From Morinoia aosen (taxonomy: Eukaryota; Arthropoda; Malacostraca; Amphipoda; Talitridae): a stretch of DNA of 64,000 nucleotides. The stretch spans positions 37,879,732 through 37,943,731 of the forward strand of contig CM059572.1 in the NCBI GenBank assembly GCA_030386875.1. Reading direction: 5' to 3'. The number at the start of each line of letters is the position of its first letter. The first letter of the stretch is position 1. The translations under genes were made by a program, and so were the position numbers. Shown here in pieces: positions 11,859 through 22,202 of the stretch. The notes beneath the pieces are model-generated. The model was not told where the DNA came from. It worked only from the letters and a program-made list of their open reading frames with translations, and searched no databases.

Positions 11859-13498
11859 GGGTAATTCATCAAATATCGAACAGAAATCACGTGTGTCTAG
11901 AAACAACCTTCATAAATCGGTAACTTTTGCTCTGAATAACTCTTGCGGGCCTCAAGGTTATTCTTGAACAGTTGCTTTCTTGTTCTGTGATGTCGCTTGA
12001 AAGACAACGTAGATTATTGAAATGTATTTATTGTTCTAAAAATTGAATTCTTTAGTAACATAATTTCATCAATATCGAACAGGAATCGAACAAGAATTTT
12101 GATTCGAACAGGATGGTTTGTCAATTAGTTCTCTTCGTATGGAACTTTTGTTAGACTATTAGCACGCCACGTATGGTTTGTCTATTAGTACGCCTCGTAT
12201 ATTTTGTCCATTAATATGCCTCGTATGGTCTATCTATTTGTACACCTCATGTGGCCACTTGGAAAATAAACGTTTTTCTTTCATTCTTTTTTTCTTTGGT
12301 GCACTGGATTTTCTTGGAAGTGCTCGCAGTGGCACATCGGTTAAGGGATCGGACTTGTATGTTGGAGTCGCGGGTTTGTATCCCGGCGCTGGCGCTGCGA
12401 TTTTCCCCGTTGGGTATAAGGGAAAGCTCAAGCACAATACCCCACTCGACCCAGGTGTCGGAAATGGGTACCGGCTTTACGGGGGAACCGTCATGGTGTC
12501 CTATATATAGTGTTAGTTATGAGACATTTGAAAAACCAATGCTTAAGATCATTTGTATCAGGCTTGATTGGAAATAAAGCATCCCAAAGATGCCGATGTT
12601 TGTTTTGTTTGTTTGTTTGAAATAACTGTCTCATTACTTATTTTCAAGATGCATTTGAATGGAGAGTTATCAAAATTTGAATATGATGTCGATGTTTCAT
12701 TTGCAGTGTTTGTTGAACCATCATTGTGATCATCAACCTGTGTGACCTTTTTTGGAGTAGAGTGTAAAGCACTCGTCAATGAATTATTGATGCTTGCATC
12801 AATTTTCTCTTGGCAAGGGATTGATCATCAGTAAATGTAGCCAGACAAATCATTGATGATCTTGAGGGCTTTGGAACACCAGCAGATGATTGATAGCCCC
12901 TCACCAGAATTCCCATCTTCAACTATTCAATGTTATTATCAAGCGTTAATACAATATTTTAATGAAATAAAACAGGCGTTCAATAGATCGATTCAGTTAT
13001 TTAAAAGAATTAAGAATCGAAAAGCTTTGTTCGAGGCATAAATTAATGATTTTTAAGGAATTTTGATTCGAACACCTTTGTTCAGTATTTAATACTGACA
13101 TGAAAAAGGAACTGAATGTCGAACATGGAATAATTATCGAGTTTTTGGCGGAAAAGAAAAAATACAGTAACAGAACATCATATGACAACACTACTCTCTA
13201 GTTATGACGGGAGGTTGACGGTGACCCAACAACAATTAAACCGTCGCAATTTTCCCGAGGTGCGTAAGATTTTTCGAGTGAAAAAATTCGACCAATTTGT
13301 AAGGGTCGTACAGAAAATGCGTTCGCAACAGCTGGTAGCAGTTTGCAGCTCACAGAAATGAGTTTTTATCACTAAAATAGGAGTTTTAGATGTAAGATCA
13401 CTGGCACTGAGCAAGTTTGGATGCTTACTAAATTTATTACGCGCATATTTCCAAAGTTGTTCGATAATCAGTTCAGTTCGATATTTGATGAATTACCC
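11859..13498. mobile_element. Inverted-repeat DNA transposon relic with TA target
   Basis: Terminal repeats GGGTAATTCATCAAATATCG and its complement are flanked by TA on both sides (11857-11858 and 13499-13500), as in Tc1/mariner/pogo elements. The 1640-bp body has only short broken ORFs, so any transposase is decayed. A tRNA-derived SINE is inserted inside. Confidence 0.65.
12319..12620 (+). mobile_element. tRNA-derived SINE inside the TA-target element
   Basis: A tRNA-like head shows an A-box-like TGGCACATCGG and, about 45 nt later, a B-box-like GGTTTGTATCC. A ~230-bp unrelated body follows and the 3' end is a (TTTG)n-type tail. Pol III promoter layout and simple-repeat tail are standard SINE hallmarks. 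The head could be Ser- or Leu-type; I cannot say which. Confidence 0.65.
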
Positions 13499-14091
13499 TA
13501 GTTACTTTACTCTGGAGCCACAATAAAATATGACACTTAACACTAATGTGTACATCTCCATCGGAATTTCCGGATCAAACTTAATATACAAGACAAAATG
13601 CGTTCGTTGAAAACATGATTGGATGACCGGTTATCAATAAAATACTATCGAAAATCATTGAATTCATGATAAACGTAATACTATAGTAAATTTCTGTAAC
13701 TAAAGCGACGACGTAACTCGTAAGCGTTATCTTCGATAACAAAACATCAGCGTTACTCTGACCTAACTCTAACTAGGTGCTTTTGTTCCAAAATTACTGC
13801 AAGCGTGTTATAGTTACCAACGTATTTGTAAACACAGCACATCGGTATTCCGTACTCACCACCGGCAGGCCGCAGCGGAGACATTTCAAGAAACACTTTG
13901 CGAAAAGTACAGGAATTTCTTGAGAATTTCTTGAGTCCACCTCGCGCGACTTTAGAATTAAGTTTTCCACTCGTAACTTTTTAAAAAATGCACCAATTGC
14001 CTTCAAATTACTCTCAAACAAAAGAGAAAAACATTTTCTATCTTCTTATTATAAACCAAACCCTATCGGTTGTCTAAAAGTTATAAAAAGA

Positions 14092-14672
14092 GAGCGAGGT
14101 TTCCCCAAGCTCTCGATGAGAGTCACATTTTTCGATGAGCCTCATTTTCTGCCGAAGTTAATTTCTAAACTAAAGCACCTATAAACTTCAAATCAATTTC
14201 CTTTTTTAGAGCAAATTATTCTTCAGGCCGACATGTATGACAAAACTCTCATACGCTTCCTGGGGGGGGGGGGGGCAGAGAGCGAGGTTCCCCCAAGCTC
14301 TCGATGAGAGTCACATTTTTCGATGAGCCTCATTTTCTGCCAAAGTTAATTTCTAAACTAAAGCACCTACAAACTTCAAATCAATTTCCTTTTTTAGAGC
14401 AAATTATTCTTCAGGCCGACATGTATGACAAAACTCTCATACGCTTCCTGGGGGGGGGGGAGGCAGAGAGCGAGGTTCCCCAAGCTCTCGATGAGAGTCA
14501 CATTTTTCGATGAGCCTCATTTTCTGCCAAAGTTAATTTCTAAACTAAAGCACCTATAAACTTCAAATCAATTTCCTTTTTTAGAGCAAATTACTCTTCA
14601 GGCCGACATGTATGACAAAACTCTCATACGCTTCCTAGGAGGGGGGGGGGGGGGGGCAGGGAGCGAAGTTCC
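14092..14672 (+). repeat. Left tandem array of the foldback element, three units
   Basis: Three ~186-bp units each contain GAGAGTCACATTTTTCGATG, CAGGCCGACATGTATGAC and a terminal G-run of variable length (roughly 10 to 18 G). Orientation is opposite to the array at 15538-17955. The frames open across this array are not coding. Confidence 0.9.
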
Positions 14673-15537
14673 CGTAAGTCCTCAAGCGCAGTTTACGCAA
14701 CTGTTAATTTCTAAAAAATTGCAGTTACATGTTATATTATCCATGTTTGGGGAAGGGGCCTGAAATAATGTTGTCCTTAAATAATTTCGGTTGCAGACAT
14801 TAATTATCAACAATCTTGCTCTTTCTTTCACTTAAAACGGCGACTGAAAATGGCCCCCAGCTCAATATTTTTTTTTTGAGGGGAGTGGGGCTTTGCCACC
14901 CATGTCCGTATAATGCTGGAGAGAATACCGATAGCATGTGAACCACCCGAGATGTTTTTTGTTTATATTGTTGTTGTTGTTGTTGTTGTTGACTGTAACC
15001 TGAGCTTTCTCTAAAATATCTATTATGAAATTAAAAATCAGTTTTTTTTACGTTGTCGAATTCATTTTTTCTGTAGTTATTTTCTTACAAATAATCACGT
15101 ACGATTACAGTGAACTCGACTCTCCTTTTCAATGTAGTAGGAGATAAGTTGTTTTTTAATAATTTATAATTAAATATTTGTCCCTTGTGTTTCATTTTCA
15201 ATCAGCATATATATTAATACTCGTATGTGTGTGTGTGCCTACATATGTACGCACGCACATGCGTGGATATATCTGTGCACACGTGTATAGGTATATGAGA
15301 ATCTACTTAAGTATATAAGCATGTTTCTATCTCAACTTTTTCATTGGAAATAATCCGGTTAATTCATTTAATTGCTTTCGCGAAATTATCTGAGAAAACC
15401 ACACCACATCCGAATGAACGACTCCGACTCCAACTCCACAAGATTCAAGGAGAAGCATCTCCGACTCCAACTTAAAACATACGTCTCCCGACTCCGACTC
15501 CGCAACCCAGATTCCATCCAATTCTAATGGGACCCAC
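14673..15537. other. Spacer of the foldback element
   Basis: This central ~865 bp has a (GTT)n microsatellite near 14970-14991, a (TG/TA)-rich stretch near 15215-15300 and a CTCCGACTCCAA-type degenerate repeat near 15417-15510. No transposase or other gene was found. Confidence 0.6.
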
Positions 15538-17955
15538 CCCCCGCTCTCTGCCCCCCCCCCCCCCCCAGCAAGCGTATGAGAGTTTTGTCATACATGTCGG
15601 CCTGAAGAATAATTTGCTCTAAAAAAGGAAATTGATTTGAAGTTTATAGGTGCTTTAGTTTAGAAATTAACTTTGGCAGAAAATGAGGCTCATCGAAAAA
15701 TGTGACTCTCATCGAGAGCTTGGGGGAACCTCGCTCTCTGCCCCCCCCCCCCCAGGAAGCGTATGAGAGTTTTGTCATACATGTCGGCCTGAAGAATAAT
15801 TTGCTCTAAAAAATGAAATTGATTTGAAGTTTATAGGTGCTTTAGTTTAGAAATTAACTTTGGCAGAAAATGAGGCTCATCGAAAAATGTGACTCTCATC
15901 GAGAGCTTGGGGGAACCTCGCTCTCCTGCCCCCCCCCCCCCCAGGAAGCGTATGAGAGTTTTGTCATACATGTCGGCCTGAAGAATAATTTGCTCTAAAA
16001 AAGGAAATTGATTTGAAGTTCATAGGTGCTTTAGTTTAGAAATTAACTTTGGCAGAAAATGAGGCTCATCGAAAAATGTGACTCTCATCGAGAGCTTGGG
16101 GGAACCTCGCTCTCTGCCCCCCCCCCCCCAGGAAGCGTATGAGAGTTTTGTCATACATGTCGGCCTGAAGAATAATTTGCTCTAAAAAAGGAAATTGATT
16201 TGAAGTTTGTAGGTGCTTTAGTTTAGAAATTAACTTTGGCAGAAAATGAGGCTCATCGAAAAATGTGACTCTCATCGAGAGCTTGGGGGAACCTCGCTCT
16301 CTGCCCCCCCCCCCCAGGAAGCGTATGAGAGTTTTGTCATACACGTCGGCCTGAAGAATAATTTGCTCTAAAAAAGGAAATTGATTTGAAGTTTGTAGGT
16401 GCTTTAGTTTAGAAATTAACTTTGGCAGAAAATGAGGCTCATCGAAAAATGTGACTCTCATCGAGAGCTTGGGGGAACCTCGCTCTCTGCCCCCCCCCCC
16501 AGGAAGCGTATGAGAGTTTTGTCATACATGTCGGCCTGAAGAATAATTTGCTTTAAAAAAGGAAATTGATTTGAAGTTTATAGGTGCTTTAGTTTAGAAA
16601 TTAACTTTGGCAGAAAATGAGGCTCATCGAAAAATGTGACTCTCATCGAGAGCTTGGGGGAACCTCGCTCTCTGCCCCCCCCCCCCAGGAAGCGTATGAG
16701 AGTTTTGTCATACATGTCGGCCTGAAGAATAATTTGCTTTAAAAAAGGAAATTGATTTGAAGTTTATAGGTGCTTTAGTTTAGAAATTAACTTTGGCAGA
16801 AAATGAGGCTCATCGAAAAATGTGACTCTCATCGAGAGCTTGGGGAACCTCGCTCTCTGCCCCCCCCCCAGGAAGCGTATGAGAGTTTTGTCATACATGT
16901 CGGCCTGAAGAATAATTTGCTCTAAAAAAGGAAATTGATTTGAAGTTTGTAGGTGCTTTAGTTTAGAAATTAACTTTGGCAGAAAATGAGGCTCATCGAA
17001 AAATGTGACTCTCATCGAGAGCTTGGGGGAACCTCGCTCTCTGCCCCCCCCCCCAGGAAGCGTATGAGAGTTTTGTCATACATGTCGGCCTGAAGAATAA
17101 TTTGCTCTAAAAAAGGAAATTGATTTGAAGTTTATAGGTGCTTTAGTTTAGAAATTAACTTTGGCAGAAAATGAGGCTCATCGAAAAATGTGACTCTCAT
17201 CGAGAGCTTGGGGGAACCTCGCTCTCTGCCCCCCCCCCCCCCAGGAAGCGTATGAGAGTTTTGTCATACATGTCGGCCTGAAGAATAATTTGCTTTAAAA
17301 AAGGAAATTGATTTGAAGTTTATAGGTGCTTTAGTTTAGAAATTAACTTTGGCAGAAAATGAGGCTCATCGAAAAATGTGACTCTCATCGAGAGCTTGGG
17401 GAACCTCGCTCTCTGCCCCCCCCCCCCAGGAAGCGTATGAGAGTTTTGTCATACATGTCGGCCTGAAGAATAATTTGCTCTAAAAAAGGAAATTGATTTG
17501 AAGTTTATAGGTGCTTTAGTTTAGAAATTAACTTGGCAGAAAATGAGGCTCATCGAAAAATGTGACTCTCATCGAGAGCTTGGGGGAACCTCGCTCTCTG
17601 CCCCCCCCCCCCCAGGAAGCGTATGAGAGTTTTGTCATACATGTCGGCCTGAAGAATAATTTGCTCTAAAAAAGGAAATTGATTTGAAGTTCATAGGTGC
17701 TTTAGTTTAGAAATTAACTTTGGCAGAAAATGAGGCTCATCGAAAAATGTGACTCTCATCGAGAGCTTGGGGGAACCTCGCTCTCTGCCCCCCCCCCCCC
17801 CCCCAGGAAGCGTATGAGAGTTTTGTCATACATGTCGGCCTGAAGAATAATTTGCTCTAAAAAAGGAAATTGAGTTTATAGGTGCTTTAGTTTAGAAATT
17901 AACTTAGGCAGAAAATGAGGCTCATCGAAAAATGTGACTCTCATCGAGAGCTTAC
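15538..17955 (-). repeat. Right tandem array of the foldback element, thirteen units
   Basis: Measured at the AAGCGTATGAG motif, the units begin near 15570 and recur thirteen times, last near 17808. Spacings run from 183 to 191 bp, mostly 185-188. Most length change comes from a C-run of about 9 to 18 bases in each unit. Units are nearly identical apart from single changes, indicating recent amplification or homogenisation. The last unit is diverged and shortened near 17872, as expected at an array edge. Confidence 0.92.
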
Positions 17956-18208
17956 GGGAACTTCACTTCCTGTTGTCTGTGAACGCTAAAGTGTTTTGGC
18001 ATTTGCGGAATTTCTCTCAAGAAAGTTTCATTCTTTCTTTTGAGAGTAATTTAAACTCGATAGGTGCATTAATTTCGAAAGTTACATGTGAATGAAGTTA
18101 ATGAACTTTTATGTTTTGGCGGAGCACGAGTCGAGAAGGTATCTCAAGAAATTCTGTACCAAACTGTTTCTTGAAGTGTCTCGGCTGCGGCCTGCCGGTG
18201 TACTCACC

Positions 18209-20056
18209 CAAAAATGATATGTGCTATTTCAATTCGTCGACATAATTGTGTCTTCGTTAAAAAAGATAAAACGAAACGACTTCAGCAAATATTTACCAGT
18301 ATAGGATACCAATAATGAGGATTTACAAATTGTTCACAGTCTTACGGGAACAAAGGTATGTATTTATTTCCTGACTGGAGTGCCCTTCTGAGATCACTGC
18401 TTGAAATCACACGAGGGATGTCTTAGAAATAAGGTCAAAGTACCAATGAGGGATTTCAAGCCTTGATCCAGCAGTGATAAGCTCATAATTTTTTCCCATG
18501 CTAGTGCAAAAATCGTAATTTACACCCCATATAATTGGTGCAACATTTTATGTTTCTCAACTAATTCAATTTCTTATTTGTATTTTCATTCATAAATCTA
18601 AATAAAGTTAAAATGCTTGTTGACTGGTAAATATTTTTTATTTGGTATTTTTTATTTGGCAATGGATGCCTACTCTGACATGATCGCGGAGAGATAGAAA
18701 AATAAACGTAGAAGGTTCGTTTCAGAAAGTAGGTTGTTCCCGACTCCCCGAGGAGGGTTGTAACCCGGTTGTTCCCAACCGTGCTGTGACCCTTGTAGCC
18801 TCTGTAGATGCGGGTAATATGGGAAATGAATTAACGATGCCAATTGAATAGCGAATCTAAGTCATAAATACATATAAACTTTAAAGTTAGTTTTCAGACA
18901 ATTACGATACCTAGTCACTTTTTTCTTGTGTAGATTTTTTAATATAACCTAAAATCATTAGAATTTCAAAAAATCTTAGTCTGATAATAGAGCAACTCTG
19001 CCCATCCAATGGTACCTGAATCATTGCTCTCCAGTAAAAACTCTGAGAATAGTGATTTTGAAAAATAACCATTTGGCTCTTAATTTTTCCACACTATCAC
19101 CATAATTATGGTGAAAATTCAAAAAGTTAGAGATGATGCCTGTTTATTTCTCAAAAAATACATATGTGTGCCAATTTTTGAAGATCTAGGTCCCATACAA
19201 TTTTTATAGATCTTAATCCCATTTGCTGCTTTCAGCAACTCTTTGCGCATCCAATGACACTTAAAGCTTTGCTCTACTAACCCTTATAAGTATTTTCTGA
19301 GAGGAATTTTCTTAAAAAGTACCCATTTTCCCCTAATATCTTGGAAATTGTCAAAAGTGAGAACCAAATAAAAACATACATAAGCATATTTTCATAAATA
19401 TAGATCCCATGCAACAAATGCTACAGCCATTTTTTCGATTCAAGGGCAGACGTTCCCCTTAATGGATAAAAGTTTGAAGACCAGTGCAATATTGTCTGAA
19501 TTTTCAATGTTATGAAAATAGGTATGTAAAAGTGACATTCTTATAAAATTCTTGAGCAGCACAGGTAAAGAAGAAGAACGGCATTTTATATTTGTTGTAT
19601 GTGTTTATGGTATGAGTTTTCTTGTATGGTTGAATAAAGATTGAGACCTGTCAGTTGAGGGCACTATGAATCATATAACACATGTGTGGAAGACGAGACA
19701 TTGACTAACAAGTTAGAACAGTTCTATTGAAAGGATTTTGGTGACCTATGTTGAATGAGGGTTTATTTATGATATATGTAGTGGCTTTCTCAGTGATGCC
19801 TTTGTAGTTGATGCTGCATAAAATGTCTGAGGATGGCTCTGTAGTAATTTCTGATACACAGCCACAATACTCAAGGAGACTCTTATGTTCTATTTATGTA
19901 TTTTTGAGAAAATTAAGTTCATCCATATAGTTTCATTCTAAGCTTATTTTTATGGCTAGCTTTGTTGAAAGAGCTATTTATCATCACTCATGTCACATAT
20001 CTTAGAAGTTTTTAACAATATTTTTAGAGAATAGATTTGGGAATGGAATAATATAT
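18209..20056. other. Intergenic stretch with an imperfect direct duplication
   Basis: No gene was found. Two related segments, about 18985-19190 and 19230-19440, share a GCAACTCT...GCATCCAATG...TTGCTCT order. They look like an old ~240-bp duplication inside an unidentified repeat. Confidence 0.4.
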
Positions 20057-20977
20057 GGTCAATATTGAATTTAATGTTGTCAACAAATTTAATAATTTAG
20101 TAGGTATAGATAGGTAATATAGTTGATTTTAAGACCTTTTTCAAGAATGACAATGTGCCCGGTAATGCTTAATTTTGGAGATATAGGATAAATAACGCCA
20201 GGTAAGAATGCATTAACGGCAGTTCCGATATGGCTCTTCCGGCGTTTTGCGGACGCGGACCACGCCAAGTTTTTTGGCGGGAGTCATTGGCCTTGGTATG
20301 GTTGAGTTAAATTAAGATATTTTAGGCTTACTTAAGTTAGGATACTTAACTAAATTAACTTTACCAAACATAACCTTACCTATCGTTACGTCAGAACCAG
20401 ATTTCTGCTTATTTACCTCTCCGTTTGTTCAATTTTATAAACGACGTTCCTATGACTTCAAAGTTAAATATCTCCAAAAATAAGCGTTTCCGGGCACATT
20501 GTCATTCTTGTAAAACGTCTTAAAATTGACTATATTACCTATCTATACCTACAAAATTATGAAATTTGTTGACCACATTAAATTCAGTATTGGGTCAATA
20601 TTTACTTTATGTCAGGCAAACGACCATTATGGGCGCCGCCATCTTGGATTTGATGTAAACAAGATTGCGGTCGTCACCCTAATGGGTGGGTTAGAAGCTT
20701 TATTTATAATTTTTGCTATAAGAACTGTGGCTAACCCTCACGACCCAACCTCTTTACGTTTGTAATAGGGGGTTAACTACCCTTATTAACTAAATAACGG
20801 CTCCGGCGCGCGCGCGCCGGCGCCAACTTCAAAGTACAATTATTCAAAAATAACGCATCAGCGAGCAGAATGTCATTCTTGTAAAAGGTTATTGAATGTG
20901 TTCCTTTATTGATTATTTGCCCCCACATTATTTATTTCCTTGCCTGACATAAAATAAATATTGTCCCAATATTGACC
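20057..20977. mobile_element. Composite of two foldback MITEs (family B)
   Basis: The left part, 20057 to about 20592, is a near-complete palindrome. Its left arm (GGTCAATATTGAATTTAATG and then GTAGGTATAGATAGGTAATA) is matched by the complement near 20480-20590. The right part, about 20583-20977, has arms ending TTTATGTCAGGCAA and its complement, and closes with CCCAATATTGACC. The outermost 8-bp flanks, TAATATAT and GAATATAT, agree at seven positions. A shared core (ACGTTTGTAATAGGGGGTTA) also occurs at 61-62.6 kb. The junction between the two units is ambiguous. Confidence 0.7.
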
Positions 20978-22126
20978 GAATATATATTATGCATTCATAA
21001 ATAAATGCAAGACCATTAAAATTTATTTATTTTTCAAAAGAATATACTCTTGAAACAGTAGTGTGAAATTGTTTCATGAGAGTGATTGCACTTTATGCAT
21101 GACACACAAGGCTGCTGGCTTATTTTGCAGGCATTGATGAAGTAGTAGTTGTTTTGTGCACCGTGAAGGGTCTTAGAAATAGTTTAGTTGTCTCTGGGTA
21201 AAATAATTAAATTATTTTCAATATATATGACCTACAATAAATTATGCTTGTATTGCTTTTTAATGTTCAATATAGTAAAATTAATTGTAATTTTACATTG
21301 TATCAAAGTATTGAGTAACTTTAAGATAGCAACTGGTTAAAACAACAGGTCTAGGTGACATTACATCTTTATCTTAAACTTCTATCTTGTTTGATGAACT
21401 TCTTTATCAACTTACTGTTTATATGCACTTATACATAGATTCCATGTTCCCGTAAGTCTATACTAAATGGTGCCTTTCTCCCTATGGAATATCTTTGTTA
21501 CAGTTAAGAAGGCTTAAATTAAATTTTGTATTAAATGTTATATTAAAAGTTGTGAAAATACACTTCTCAGGAGGCATAAGATAGGTAATAAGTAGCAGCT
21601 AGTTAGGTTTGTCCATCCTTTGCCAAAGGGAATGACACTCTATGGGAGGCACTGTTTAGTTACCTTAGCTACAGATTGAACTTTGGGCTTCTATCTTTTG
21701 TCCCCACTATTCTTCTTCAAATTTATATGCCTCCTTTGCTATCCATCCCATTTTTGGCTTTCCTTTTTTATCCTTCCTAATTTACCATTTGGCAAGGTAC
21801 CATATTTGGAAATACTTTTTGCATAGATCTTACATTTTATGCAGTTCACACTAAATGGTCTCTTTTCTTAGCTTTGAGATTGCCTGTCATGTTGTTAGGG
21901 AGTCTCAAACTTATACAGTAATAACAATGATAAACTTTTAAATGCATCACTCATTTGAAGGGTCATAAATTGCATCACTGATGAATTGAATTTTTAAATC
22001 CATGGGTGTGCTAATGTTATAATTTTTATGGTCTAGTCAGTTTATCTGTGTATGTGTTTATGAATATTTAGAAACTGTTATTGACAGTATTTGATATTTT
22101 ATATTAAATGCTTCTTATTTTTTCAG
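20978..22126. other. Intergenic stretch upstream of WARS2, with repeat fragments
   Basis: The segment 21385-21545 is a 3' fragment of the plus-strand SINE-like repeat (CTTTATCAACTTACTG ... ACTAAATGGTGCC). The segment 21590-21880 matches a related repeat also seen at 26095-26245 (AGTTAGGTTTGTCCATC). The rest is featureless. The WARS2 promoter and any 5' exon should be here but cannot be located. Confidence 0.45.
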
Positions 22127-22130
22127 ACAC

Positions 22131-22202
22131 ATGGTAATTTACCTGCCTGATAGTATCAATGAAAATTCATTGAACTTTTTAAGCTTGTTCCTCATAAAAT
22201 GA
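22131..22202 (+). promoter_or_regulatory. Upstream ORF overlapping the WARS2 start codon
   Basis: An ATG at 22131, five bases after a probable acceptor (TTTTTTCAG ending 22126), opens a 23-codon ORF. Its TGA lies inside the WARS2 ATGATG start (22199-22204). Such a layout would make initiation at WARS2 depend on leaky scanning or reinitiation. Whether the transcript includes this ATG depends on the 5' exon structure, which I cannot see. Confidence 0.4.

Larger units (their letters stand above)
13861..18199. mobile_element. Foldback (FB/Mutator-like) element with inverted tandem arrays
   Basis: The element starts ACCGGCAGGCCGCAGCGGAG and ends with the near-complement CTCGGCTGCGGCCTGCCGGT. It is flanked by perfect 9-bp direct repeats, GTACTCACC, at 13852-13860 and 18200-18208. 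From outside in, each arm has a ~230-bp unique part and then a tandem array of a ~186-bp unit (three copies on the left, thirteen on the right, opposite orientation). A spacer of ~860 bp with no transposase separates them. Long inverted repeats built of tandem units plus 9-bp duplications are the hallmarks of Drosophila FB elements and of Mutator-like non-autonomous elements. A decayed relative of the outer arm lies at 54555-54781. Confidence 0.85.

Noticed and set aside
12178-12577. Plus-strand ORFs of about 110 codons
   Set aside because: They run across the tRNA-like head and body of a SINE.
16066-17015. Open frames repeating MRVTFFDEPHFLPK in the ~186-bp array
   Set aside because: They come from a tandem repeat read in chance open frame. 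Unit lengths vary by amounts not divisible by three through the C-run, and the frames break between units.
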